This document shows positions 43,163-50,562 of a DNA stretch of 64,000 nucleotides, one piece after another. Position 1 is the stretch's first letter. Every line of letters begins with the position of its first letter. The position numbers were made by a program, and so were the translations under genes. Location: positions 744,001 to 808,000 of the forward strand of contig NZ_BNJG01000001.1 in assembly GCF_016587375.1 (NCBI RefSeq). Reading direction: 5' to 3'. The notes below the pieces were generated by a model, which was not told where the DNA came from, made no database searches, and worked only from the letters and a program-made list of their open reading frames with translations. Source of the DNA: Ktedonobacter robiniae. GTDB lineage: Bacteria; Chloroflexota; Ktedonobacteria; Ktedonobacterales; Ktedonobacteraceae.

Positions 43163-43312
43163 GTGAAGTTTGATCGGGAGAATGTTTTGCTGATGGTGGC
43201 CGGGGCTGCATTGATGGGCCTGGTTCTCGCGTTTCAAGGGCCGTTGGTCCTGGCCGGGCATTGGTTCTTTCATGTGGCTCTTAGCGTTCATCTCCCTCTG
43301 CTCCCTTTCTAG
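43163..43312 (+). CDS. Small hydrophobic protein, 49 residues
   Basis: GTG start with AAGGAGG six bases upstream. The peptide begins MKFDRENVLLMVAGAALMGL and has one or two membrane segments (about 8-32). First gene of the element 2 operon. No family is recognised; small membrane proteins in this position are common in phages and integrative elements. Confidence 0.6.
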   Translation: MKFDRENVLLMVAGAALMGLVLAFQGPLVLAGHWFFHVALSVHLPLLPF

Positions 43313-43324
43313 TCTGGAGGTGTT

Positions 43325-43468
43325 ATGGGCAAGAAGATGAACACGGACGTACAGTTTATCCGGCGGGTTACTTGTAGCAAGTGTGGGCAGACTGCGCTTG
43401 AGGTTGGGAAGTCGCCTTTAGGTCGAACACTGTATCGTTGCTCTCGTGGGCATGTCTCTGTACGGTAG
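43325..43468 (+). CDS. Small zinc-ribbon protein, 47 residues
   Basis: ATG start with GGAGG four bases upstream and twelve bases after the previous stop. The sequence contains TCSKCGQ and YRCSRGHVSV, a Cys-x-x-Cys and Cys-x-x-x-His pair that should bind one zinc. Basic overall. Likely DNA, RNA or protein binding. Confidence 0.65.
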   Translation: MGKKMNTDVQFIRRVTCSKCGQTALEVGKSPLGRTLYRCSRGHVSVR

Positions 43469-43596
43469 TGAGGTGTTGAGCTAAGGTCTGGTACACCTTA
43501 GCCCAACGGTTTGAGCGTTTGCGGTCAAGCTAGGCTCGATTTCATTTAGACATATCGGGCCTGGCCTGTCAACTTGTGCATCAAGGAAGGTGCGGT

Positions 43597-44199
43597 ATGT
43601 CACGATTCATAAACCTGTTCGGGTTGTTGCTTATCATTGGCGCTTTTACTGTTGGCCTGGCCTGGTACTCTTCTGCTCCTCTGGTCAAGCGCGTTAAGGC
43701 GAGTGTGAATGCCTCGTCTGATAGCGTTGTTCGTACGTCGTCCGATACTGCTAGTATCCTTGGTACTCCTACCATCTCAGCGGCTTTCATTGATCAGGTG
43801 CTTGCTCACTATGGCTCTCCTGCGGCTGGCACGGGTAAGGCGCTCTATGAAGATGGCGGCATGTACGGTATTGACCCGGCCTTCGCTCTGGCCTTCTTCT
43901 GGCATGAAAGCAAGTTCGGCCTCTATGGGGCTGCTCATGATACAAAGTCCCTTGGAAATATTATCTGCACGTCTGGCTATCCCTCTTGCATCGGTCGTTT
44001 CCGCGCGTACTCCTCTTGGGCGGCGGGCTACCTGGATTGGTTCCGCTTGCTCAAGTCGGAGTACATCCCTCGTGGTCTGACCACGGTTGACACGATTATC
44101 CCCGTCTATGCTCCTGGCTCGGAGAACAATGTTCCGGCGTATGTCTCTGCGGTCAAACAGATGGTGGTCGCGCTGCGGTCTGGTCACCTGGAGGTGTAG
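43597..44199 (+). CDS. Muramidase/glucosaminidase-like protein with membrane anchor
   Basis: A 200-residue protein: N-terminal membrane helix (about 3-22, RFINLFGLLLIIGAFTVGLA), a Ser/Thr linker, then a lysozyme-like domain from about residue 60. FALAFFWHESKFGLYGAA contains the candidate catalytic Glu, and SCIGRFRAYSSWAAGYLDWF resembles the conserved region of glucosaminidase-type enzymes. It would open peptidoglycan, as VirB1-type or phage-like hydrolases do. ATG 43597 follows GGAAGG; a TTG further upstream is less likely. No secretion machinery genes are nearby. Confidence 0.75.
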   Translation: MSRFINLFGLLLIIGAFTVGLAWYSSAPLVKRVKASVNASSDSVVRTSSDTASILGTPTISAAFIDQVLAHYGSPAAGTGKALYEDGGMYGIDPAFALAFFWHESKFGLYGAAHDTKSLGNIICTSGYPSCIGRFRAYSSWAAGYLDWFRLLKSEYIPRGLTTVDTIIPVYAPGSENNVPAYVSAVKQMVVALRSGHLEV

Positions 44200-44201
44200 C
44201 G

Positions 44202-44393
44202 ATGGGACCATGCATTCATTCCTGGGTCAACTACATGCGGGGCTGGTTCCGGTGTTCATCCTGTCGGCTGTGCGCTGCCTGTCCGGTGTGTGCTGGTCGC
44301 TCTGATGGGAAAGCGCCTGGCGGTGCTCTGGTTCACTACTGCCAGGAACACAAGGCATATGCCAGGACTGGCGGAAAGCGGGTGACACTATGA
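44202..44393 (+). CDS. Cys-rich small protein, first of a tandem pair
   Basis: A 63-residue protein with HSWVNYMRGWFRCSSCRLC, ACPVCAG and LVHYCQEH: six or seven Cys and two His in knuckle-like pairs, so it should bind one or two zinc ions. It starts two bases after the preceding stop, and its own stop overlaps the start of the next gene (ATGA at 44390-44393). The neighbour is a paralogue with the same order of motifs. Confidence 0.65.
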   Translation: MGPCIHSWVNYMRGWFRCSSCRLCAACPVCAGRSDGKAPGGALVHYCQEHKAYARTGGKRVTL

Positions 44394-44587
44394 CGGTTCG
44401 TTCTCAGCGTGCAGGTGTGGGAGCTGGTGCCCATCGTCACCAGTGGATCAAGGTTGTCGGCTCTGTAGGTTGGTTTCAGTGTCGTGCATGTTCTTGTAGT
44501 GCGGTCTGTCCTGGGTGCCTGGGTGGTGTGCCTGCTGGTCGGGTGCTGTTGACCTGGTGCGCTCGTCATCAAAAACAGTTTCGTTAG
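44390..44587 (+). CDS. Cys-rich small protein, second of a tandem pair
   Basis: A 65-residue paralogue of the preceding gene: HQWIKVVGSVGWFQCRAC, AVCPGCLGG and LLTWCARHQ reproduce the H-x-W, WF-x-C-x-x-C, C-P-x-C and C-x-x-H pattern. Translationally coupled by a four-base overlap. Tandem duplication followed by divergence is the simplest history. No known function. Confidence 0.65.
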   Translation: MTVRSQRAGVGAGAHRHQWIKVVGSVGWFQCRACSCSAVCPGCLGGVPAGRVLLTWCARHQKQFR

Positions 44588-44608
44588 TTGCGAAAAGGAG
44601 TAAACACT

Positions 44609-44941
44609 ATGGCTGCGATTTTAACAGGTATTCTCATGAACAAGCGTGTCGTCTCTGGCGTGACGGAGAGTGGCCCTCGCAAGGGTGATGAGTGGCATTT
44701 CCTCTCAATGGAAATCAACGATATGCGCTTTGGGCATGTCTGGTCCTGCCAGATGCGCGGGGATGATCCGCAGTATGATCAGGTGCTTAATGGTGACCTG
44801 GTTGGGCATAAGGTCAAGGTGACTGTGGCCGCGCAGACGGCGGGTGAGCGCAAGCTCAAGGACGGGCGTACCGTGATGCAGATTCGCTCGCAGGTGACCA
44901 ACCTTAAGGATCTGGGTGTCCCTGAGGATGACGACGAGTAG
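44609..44941 (+). CDS. Small beta-rich protein (OB-like), 110 residues
   Basis: The pattern of alternating strands (ILTGILMNKRVVSG, DEWHFLSMEIND, HKVKVTVAAQTAGE, TVMQIRSQVTNL) suggests an OB-fold or SSB-like protein, with an acidic tail ending DDDE as in single-strand-binding proteins. That is inference; no family is recognised. ATG 44609 follows AAGGAG. Its place in an operon with primase and initiator genes fits a replication accessory role. Confidence 0.6.
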   Translation: MAAILTGILMNKRVVSGVTESGPRKGDEWHFLSMEINDMRFGHVWSCQMRGDDPQYDQVLNGDLVGHKVKVTVAAQTAGERKLKDGRTVMQIRSQVTNLKDLGVPEDDDE

Positions 44942-45011
44942 CGCGTGGATGGTGGGCCTAGCTCCGGCTGGCTCACCTTTCTTCATTGGCCTATGCAGCA
45001 AGGAGGTTGTC

Positions 45012-45587
45012 ATGTTTGATGCTCGGCTCTACCCTGCTGAATGGCGGGCGCTCCGTCGTCAGAAGCTTGAGGCTGCCGGGTATCGCTGTGAAGAATGCGG
45101 CGTGCTGGATCGCTCGGTTCTGAAGAGTGCGCGAACAGGTGAGGACTACATGGTCTACCTCTCCATTGCGCACAAGAAGCAGTATCAAACGTGGTTACGT
45201 GAGGCTGAGACGATGGTGCTCTGTCAACGCTGCCACCGTCGCTATGATCGCCAATTTCGACGGAAAGGTGGTGCGCGAACGTATACGCCGATTAGCCGGA
45301 TTGATGTGTATGTGCAAGAGGGTGGGCGCTCGGTTCTGGCGGGTGAGGCTCGTACCTATGATGATCTGCGGGACCTGGTGGCGGCTATGCCAGAACACAC
45401 GAGTTTTGAGGTGCATATGGTGATGCACATGGCAATTGTAGGTAATGGATTGTATGTCAAGGAAGAACACGGCGGGATCGTCAAGGTGCTGGCTGAGTAC
45501 GGCGCATGTGTGGGCCTGGCTCCCCAGCTCCCGCCACTCTCAACGTTCAAGATCAAACATGCTCGCAAGGAGGGCAAACATGAGTGA
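45012..45587 (+). CDS. HNH-like zinc protein
   Basis: A 191-residue protein with an N-terminal HNH-type module: RCEECG (Cys26, Cys29), SIAHKKQY (His54) and LCQRCHRRYD (Cys71, Cys74, His75). The second zinc knuckle followed by His fits HNH nucleases, but the central Asn is not clear. The C-terminal half (about 90-190) is unassigned. AAGGAGG lies before ATG 45012. Its end overlaps the next gene by eight bases. Homing, restriction or DNA-processing roles are possible. Confidence 0.7.
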   Translation: MFDARLYPAEWRALRRQKLEAAGYRCEECGVLDRSVLKSARTGEDYMVYLSIAHKKQYQTWLREAETMVLCQRCHRRYDRQFRRKGGARTYTPISRIDVYVQEGGRSVLAGEARTYDDLRDLVAAMPEHTSFEVHMVMHMAIVGNGLYVKEEHGGIVKVLAEYGACVGLAPQLPPLSTFKIKHARKEGKHE

Positions 45588-46647
45588 ACAGCGACAGTCT
45601 CAAGGCTTCATGAGCAAGCTTGGTAAGGCGTTCGGCTTTGGGCGCTCTAATGATGAGGACGGCATGACCGGTGTACCGGCTCAGCGTGGGCCTTCTGCCC
45701 CTCGGTCCCCTGCTCGCTTCGTCAATGCAGAAACGTATGAGGATGACTCAGACGCCTTCCAGGGCGAAAAGCTTTCGTATGAAGACATGATGAAACGGCG
45801 GCGGATAGAGCGCGTTGAAAAGGCTCGCGTGGGGCGTCCGTTTCATGAGCGTGTCATGCTCTTCTTCCTCAAAATCTGGCTCCTGGTTGGCCCGATTGCC
45901 TTTGTGTTGTTGACGGCTGCGGAGGTGGCCTACATTCTCACGCACCTGGTTGCACCTGGCGATAAGAACGGACAAACCATCATTTGGGGGGGCGCGCTCT
46001 TCATCGAGTTTGCCATGATGTTCACCACCTTTGGCGTGGGCATTAAACGGCATGAGGTGGCCGAACAGCGTGAGATTTATGGCCGTGTGGATGGGGCGCA
46101 AGAACGTGCGGTCTGGATCGGGACTGGCCTCTGGTTGGTCTTCGCTGCTATTAACATCATTGGTCAAACAGCTTTCCTCCTGAGTATCGTGCAGGCTGGT
46201 CATGACTCCAACATGAACATCATGTACCTCTTCGTGGCCTCGCGTGTGATTGGCTTCATCCTGGGTGATGCCGGGACGGCCTTTTTCCTTGGCCAGGTCG
46301 ATAGCAATGATGTGCGTCTCATGGCTCGCGCTGAACATGAGCGGGGCAAGCTTTACACGGAACTGGCTGAGGCAGAGGGCAAGCGCAAGCTACTGGAGGC
46401 TGAGGCGGATAGTAAGGTCAAGCTCCTGGGGATCAAAGTGGAGCAAGAACAGGCTGACGCTGAGTTCCTCGCCCGACTCAAGGAACAGACGTTCACGCGC
46501 CTGTTACAGATGCCGACCGGTGCGCCTGGTGGCTCTCTCCCATCGCCCAGCGCCGATCTGCCGATCACTGGTGAGTTTCAGACGTTGAACGCCGAAGGGC
46601 AAGCGCCTGAACAGGAACGGGTGCGGATTCGCCGCATAGACAAGTAA
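45580..46647 (+). CDS. Four-helix membrane protein with C-terminal coiled coil
   Basis: A 355-residue protein with no recognised family. Residues 1-85 are hydrophilic; four membrane helices lie near 98-120, 138-158, 180-205 and 215-240; a long charged helix (about 245-310, Glu/Ala/Lys-rich, QVDSNDVRLMARAEHERGKL onward) should form a coiled coil; the tail is Pro-rich. Such a layout suits a membrane platform or scaffold, perhaps at the site of element transfer or replication; this is speculation. Coupled to the HNH gene by an eight-base overlap. Confidence 0.7.
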   Translation: MSEQRQSQGFMSKLGKAFGFGRSNDEDGMTGVPAQRGPSAPRSPARFVNAETYEDDSDAFQGEKLSYEDMMKRRRIERVEKARVGRPFHERVMLFFLKIWLLVGPIAFVLLTAAEVAYILTHLVAPGDKNGQTIIWGGALFIEFAMMFTTFGVGIKRHEVAEQREIYGRVDGAQERAVWIGTGLWLVFAAINIIGQTAFLLSIVQAGHDSNMNIMYLFVASRVIGFILGDAGTAFFLGQVDSNDVRLMARAEHERGKLYTELAEAEGKRKLLEAEADSKVKLLGIKVEQEQADAEFLARLKEQTFTRLLQMPTGAPGGSLPSPSADLPITGEFQTLNAEGQAPEQERVRIRRIDK

Positions 46648-47032
46648 CGGTCTTCTCTTTGAGCGCCACGCGCCACGCGCTTTGCTTGGTGGGCGGCGCT
46701 CATCTCCCTTCTAGAGCGCCTTATGGTAGAGCTTTTAATACATAACGAAAAGGTTATTACTGATGCTCCTCTCTCAATGGTTTATAGCAAATAACGTGGC
46801 TTGTGGTGCGGTGGGAACACGTGTCTCTGAGACGGGCAAGAGAGTTTGTAAACAAAATGAGCAAGGTGATTTTACGTCTGAATGGCCGGGCGTCCGTATG
46901 AACGTCTCAGCGCGATTAAAGGGCATATTTGGAGCTCAAAAAGGGTGTTCTAAGGCATTTTTACCTATTTTCTCACCTATAACCTATTACTTTTGCTTAT
47001 AGTTAGTTCTGCCTGAGAAAGGAGGTGAACCG
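46648..47032. other. Gap of 385 bases inside the element 2 operon
   Basis: Begins with an inverted repeat, GAGCGCC (46661-46667) and GGCGCTC (46695-46701), around a GCGCCACGCGC-rich core, and then becomes AT-rich. A 79-codon frame at 46763 is not convincing. The gap could hold a terminator and a second promoter, or an origin for the Rep-like protein; nothing decides this. Confidence 0.4.
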
Positions 47033-48013
47033 GTGTCATTCTCGCGTGAAGAACTGGGCGTTCTGGTCAATACCTGCATCGGGCGGCGCAATGACTATGC
47101 TGTCCAGCGGGATGACGGCGGGTATCTGCGGGCGGGTCGTGTGTTGACCTATGACCTGGTGCAGGCACATCTAGCCGGGCAGGTGACCCTCGGGACCTAT
47201 GTCATTGATGAGCAAGGGGGCTGCCGGTTTGCGGTCTTCGACTGCGATAAACGGGGCGGCCTGGTTGACCTGGTTGATGTGCAAGAACGGCTCGCGGCTG
47301 ATGGCATTGTCTCTTACCTGGAGGCCTCCCGGCGTGGTGGTCACCTGTGGGTGTTCCTGGCCTCGCTGCTCTCTCCTGCCCAACTCCGGCGCTGGCTCTT
47401 GCCGTACTGTCCTGAAGGGATGGAGTTCTTCCCCAAACAAGATAGTACACTGGCCGGGCCTGGCTCTCTGGTGCGGGTGCCTCTGGGTGTACATCGGCTG
47501 ACGAGTGAGCGTTACCCCTTTGTCCATCTGGATCGCTCGGAGTGGTTCCGTCGCCTGGTGCCAGTGGCCTCTGAGGTTGGGGCCTCTCTGGCCTGGCTCT
47601 CCACTGTCCAACGGGTAACGCCGCTCGCGGCGGTATCCTCGCCTGAACGCGAACACGCTCAAGAAGCGACCAAGAAAAATACTCTTCAAAAAAACGTTGC
47701 GGCCCTGACCCGTCCCACGGAACGCATGACGATTCAAGAGTGGTGCGCCCAACAGGATGCGGTAGGCGTGATTGGGCGCTATGTGGCCCTGGATCGGAGC
47801 GGGTTGGGATGTTGCCCGTTTGGCTGGCATCACTCGGACGGGAAGGACACACATCCGTCGCTGTGGGTGCATGAGCCAAGTAGGTTGGGTGGTGCCTGCT
47901 GGTATTGCCACACCTGGAAACAGGGCGGCTCGGTGTTTGATTTTCTGCGCCTGTACTACGGCCTAGAGGCGCGTGAATTGTGGCAACGCATACAGAAAGG
48001 AGGACAACTATGA
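47033..48013 (+). CDS. AEP-type primase fused to a DnaG-like zinc finger
   Basis: A 326-residue protein. The first ~190 residues match the archaeo-eukaryotic primase fold seen in TOTE-type elements: CRFAVFDCDKRGG gives the catalytic Asp pair (D70, D72), ASRRGGHLWVFLAS the conserved His (H104), and EFFPKQDSTLAGPGSLVRVP the third block. After a linker, the C-terminal ~90 residues have GCCPFGWHHSDGKDTHPSLW and CWYCHTWKQGGSVFDFL, the CHC2-type zinc finger of bacterial DnaG. GTG start with GAAAGGAGG upstream. It likely primes replication of the element. Its stop overlaps the next start. Confidence 0.8.
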   Translation: MSFSREELGVLVNTCIGRRNDYAVQRDDGGYLRAGRVLTYDLVQAHLAGQVTLGTYVIDEQGGCRFAVFDCDKRGGLVDLVDVQERLAADGIVSYLEASRRGGHLWVFLASLLSPAQLRRWLLPYCPEGMEFFPKQDSTLAGPGSLVRVPLGVHRLTSERYPFVHLDRSEWFRRLVPVASEVGASLAWLSTVQRVTPLAAVSSPEREHAQEATKKNTLQKNVAALTRPTERMTIQEWCAQQDAVGVIGRYVALDRSGLGCCPFGWHHSDGKDTHPSLWVHEPSRLGGACWYCHTWKQGGSVFDFLRLYYGLEARELWQRIQKGGQL

Positions 48014-48708
48014 GCGAGCAGGGAACGCTCTATACGCTCGGGTATGCACATCCTGAGACAGAGCGCCAGGTGCATCAGGTGATGCGTGATGAGCGGGCGC
48101 TGCTGGTCGATATTCGTCTGTCTCCCTATTCAAAGTGGGCCTCGGCCTGGAATAAGGGGGCGCTGTGCTCGGCGTATGGTTCGCGCTATGTGTGGGATCG
48201 GCGGCTTGGCAATGTCAACTATGCGCACAAGGAACAGGGCATCCAGCTCGCGCCAGGTCATGAGGATGCGGTGCGTGAGGTGGCGTCCTGGTTGCGTGAA
48301 GGTCGCCCGGTGGTCTTGCTCTGTGCCTGTCGGGATGCTCGCACCTGTCATCGGAGTTTGATTGCCAAATTGGTGCAGGTGGCTCTCCTTGAGAGGGAAG
48401 ATCATTACCCTGGCCTCTTAGCTCGCTATCGAGGGGATGAGGTGCCGCCTGTGATTCTGCCTGAGGCGCTGCCAGGGATGCAGTGGTTCTCGGTGGCATT
48501 GTGGACTCGGTGGCCTGATCTGCTGGCGGAACATCATGGTTATATTCTTGGGACCTCGGCTTTCAATGCTATTGAAAACATGATGCGCTACTATCGCCTG
48601 TCGTCGGTGGCGCGTGCGGCTGCGCATACCCTGGATTTCTCGATATTCTATCGCTGTGCTCGGCCCTGGATATTGTTGGATCGGAATGAGGAAGAGGGTG
48701 AAGCATGA
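48010..48708 (+). CDS. DUF488-family protein
   Basis: A 232-residue protein whose first ~150 residues fit DUF488: LYTLGYAHPETERQVHQVM, LLVDIRLSPYSKWASAWNKG (the D-x-R-x-x-P-x-S block), and VVLLCACRDARTCHRSLIA (the Cys and the Cys-His-Arg block). The biochemical role of the family is not established. The extra ~80 residues at the C-terminus are unassigned. The ATGA overlap with the primase (48010-48013) shows translational coupling, suggesting a shared process. Confidence 0.8.
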   Translation: MSEQGTLYTLGYAHPETERQVHQVMRDERALLVDIRLSPYSKWASAWNKGALCSAYGSRYVWDRRLGNVNYAHKEQGIQLAPGHEDAVREVASWLREGRPVVLLCACRDARTCHRSLIAKLVQVALLEREDHYPGLLARYRGDEVPPVILPEALPGMQWFSVALWTRWPDLLAEHHGYILGTSAFNAIENMMRYYRLSSVARAAAHTLDFSIFYRCARPWILLDRNEEEGEA

Positions 48709-48802
48709 TGACATGCGGCGGGCGCGGTACCGTAAGTAAACCGTACCGCGCAAAATACGGGGATGTTTCTCTTTGTGTTCTTTTGGCTTAGGAGGTGGGT
48801 TT

Positions 48803-50551
48803 ATGCATGAGAAGTATACGCAACGCTTGCTGAATAGGTTGGCTGCGGCCTGGCCGGTGTCTCGTCTTCGTCCGGTGCATGTTGAGGAGCTGGACGCGAA
48901 AACATGGATAGTCACGTACCGAGATGCGCAAACTGGGGAGATGTCCCGCGCTGGCCTCTCTAAGGCTGAGTTGAGGCGACAGGAACAGTATGTGCGTGGA
49001 TGGTCGGTGCTTGCTGGTGCTCGCTCGGCACCTCCTCCTGCGCAAGAGGTGCCAGTGGTCGAGTTGCCTGGTGATGCCTCTGAGCCTGATGCGCTCCTGG
49101 CTGCGGAGAAGATAGAAAGCATGGTGCGCGTGCTTGGGGCCTTTGTCGATACACTGGTGCTCAATGTCTACCAGACACGTGCTGATTTTGAGGTTATCAA
49201 GGGCCGTCTGGAGAGTGACCTGGTTGATGAGCTGACGCTCTTGAAAGAACAGGCACAGAATGATGAGGAGCCGGTTCCCTCGCGCTTTGCCTTTGGTGGT
49301 ACGCCTTTACTCATGACGGCCAAAGGGGGTGAAGGCTTTCAGTGGATTCTCAAGAATAAGCTGCTGACGCTGGCGGTCAATAAGGGGGCTAAGATGCGCT
49401 TGGTCGCGCAAGTGCGGTGCTCATCTGAATACCTGTGGAGTGTGCGGGACCTGGGCAAGGTGGTACATGAGGTCTTCGGTTTCCTGGTGAGCATCTTTGG
49501 CAACCGGCTCAAGTTGCAAGTCTCGGCCTGTGACCTGGCGGTTGATGTTGTGGGTCTGCACTTGGGAACACTCTCGGACGTAAAGCGGCATTTTGTCTCG
49601 CGTGCGCAACTGACAGAAGAGCGGCCACTTTCTGAGGATGGTATGGTTGACGGCCCTGACGGTATCAAGCAGCGCTGGGGGCGTCTTACTGGCTTGCCGT
49701 TTGGCGCTCGCAATGGGCGGGTATCGGCCTTGCTCTACAACAAGAAACACGAGATTCAATACAAGTCCAAGGAAAAGGAATGGTTCTACGACCTGTGGCG
49801 CGTCGCACGAGATGCGGAAACAGGTGAGCCATTGTGGGATGGTGAAGAGGAGGTGTGGCGCATAGAAATACGCTTTAAGCGGCCTGCACTCAATGAAATG
49901 AAGGGTGAAGACTTCCACGGCATAGATGATGCTTTTGACTTGGAGGATCACCTGGCGGGCCTGTGGAGGTATGCCGTTGGTTGTCCTGCTGGTGGTGAAG
50001 ACGGCCTTCCTGATGGCTGGCTGCGCTATATCATCCCAACTGACGATACAAACCGTTCGCGCTGGCCGGTGCATCCTGATTGGCAGGTCATCCAGGGCGC
50101 ATTTCAGGAACGGGAGGAGTTGGAGGAGACGGACTATCAACGTGAGGAACGGGAACGGGAAGAGCTGCTTCAACTGGTGGATGAGGAACTGGCGGCTCGG
50201 CCTTTCTCCACTGACAAGAAAAAAGGGCGTCGGCCTGGTCGTCGTATTATCTCGGCTGCGCGTCCTGTGGTGCCTGAGTCCTTCACACTCAAGCCGTACA
50301 TTCGTGAGCGCAAGCACCAGGTCAATACACGTCAGATGGCAGCACAAATTGGGGGATGTATGGAAACAATAGAGGCGTGGCGTCCGGTAGGTGATGATCC
50401 TGATGTTGTGCATGATCTTTCCTCAACCTTTTCTTATGTGTTCTGCCTGGTAGAGGACTACTTTGAGGAAAAAGGTCGTGATTATGGTCAACGTGTCAGT
50501 AAAAAGCGAGTTGTGTATGGGACTGGTGACCGTTCTTCTGATGCTGCATAA
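48803..50551 (+). CDS. Replication initiator/relaxase-like protein (Rep_trans type), large form
   Basis: A 582-residue homologue of the protein at 22736-23887. Shared blocks: VDTLVLNVYQTRADF, LQVSACDLAVDVVGLHLG, VSALLYNKKHEIQYKSKEKEWF, EEEVWRIEIRFKRPALNEM, and NRSRWPVHPDWQVIQGAF. It has an extra N-terminal region of about 90 residues and a longer charged C-terminus. The D-L-A-x-D and Y-N-K-x-x-E motifs are those of PF02486 rolling-circle initiators and NicK relaxases. AGGAGG lies before ATG 48803. Nicking activity is inferred. Confidence 0.75.
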   Translation: MHEKYTQRLLNRLAAAWPVSRLRPVHVEELDAKTWIVTYRDAQTGEMSRAGLSKAELRRQEQYVRGWSVLAGARSAPPPAQEVPVVELPGDASEPDALLAAEKIESMVRVLGAFVDTLVLNVYQTRADFEVIKGRLESDLVDELTLLKEQAQNDEEPVPSRFAFGGTPLLMTAKGGEGFQWILKNKLLTLAVNKGAKMRLVAQVRCSSEYLWSVRDLGKVVHEVFGFLVSIFGNRLKLQVSACDLAVDVVGLHLGTLSDVKRHFVSRAQLTEERPLSEDGMVDGPDGIKQRWGRLTGLPFGARNGRVSALLYNKKHEIQYKSKEKEWFYDLWRVARDAETGEPLWDGEEEVWRIEIRFKRPALNEMKGEDFHGIDDAFDLEDHLAGLWRYAVGCPAGGEDGLPDGWLRYIIPTDDTNRSRWPVHPDWQVIQGAFQEREELEETDYQREEREREELLQLVDEELAARPFSTDKKKGRRPGRRIISAARPVVPESFTLKPYIRERKHQVNTRQMAAQIGGCMETIEAWRPVGDDPDVVHDLSSTFSYVFCLVEDYFEEKGRDYGQRVSKKRVVYGTGDRSSDAA

Positions 50552-50562
50552 GGAGGTGTTTT

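Noticed and set aside
46763..47002. 79-codon frame in the element 2 gap
   Set aside because: Only a weak ribosome binding site; no recognisable pattern. Left as part of the gap.
47171..47911. Leftward 246-codon open frame
   Set aside because: Exact antisense of the primase gene, which has clear motifs and a ribosome binding site.
49421..50413. Leftward 330-codon open frame
   Set aside because: Antisense to the initiator gene; rich in Leu/Pro/Arg as expected of a shadow frame.
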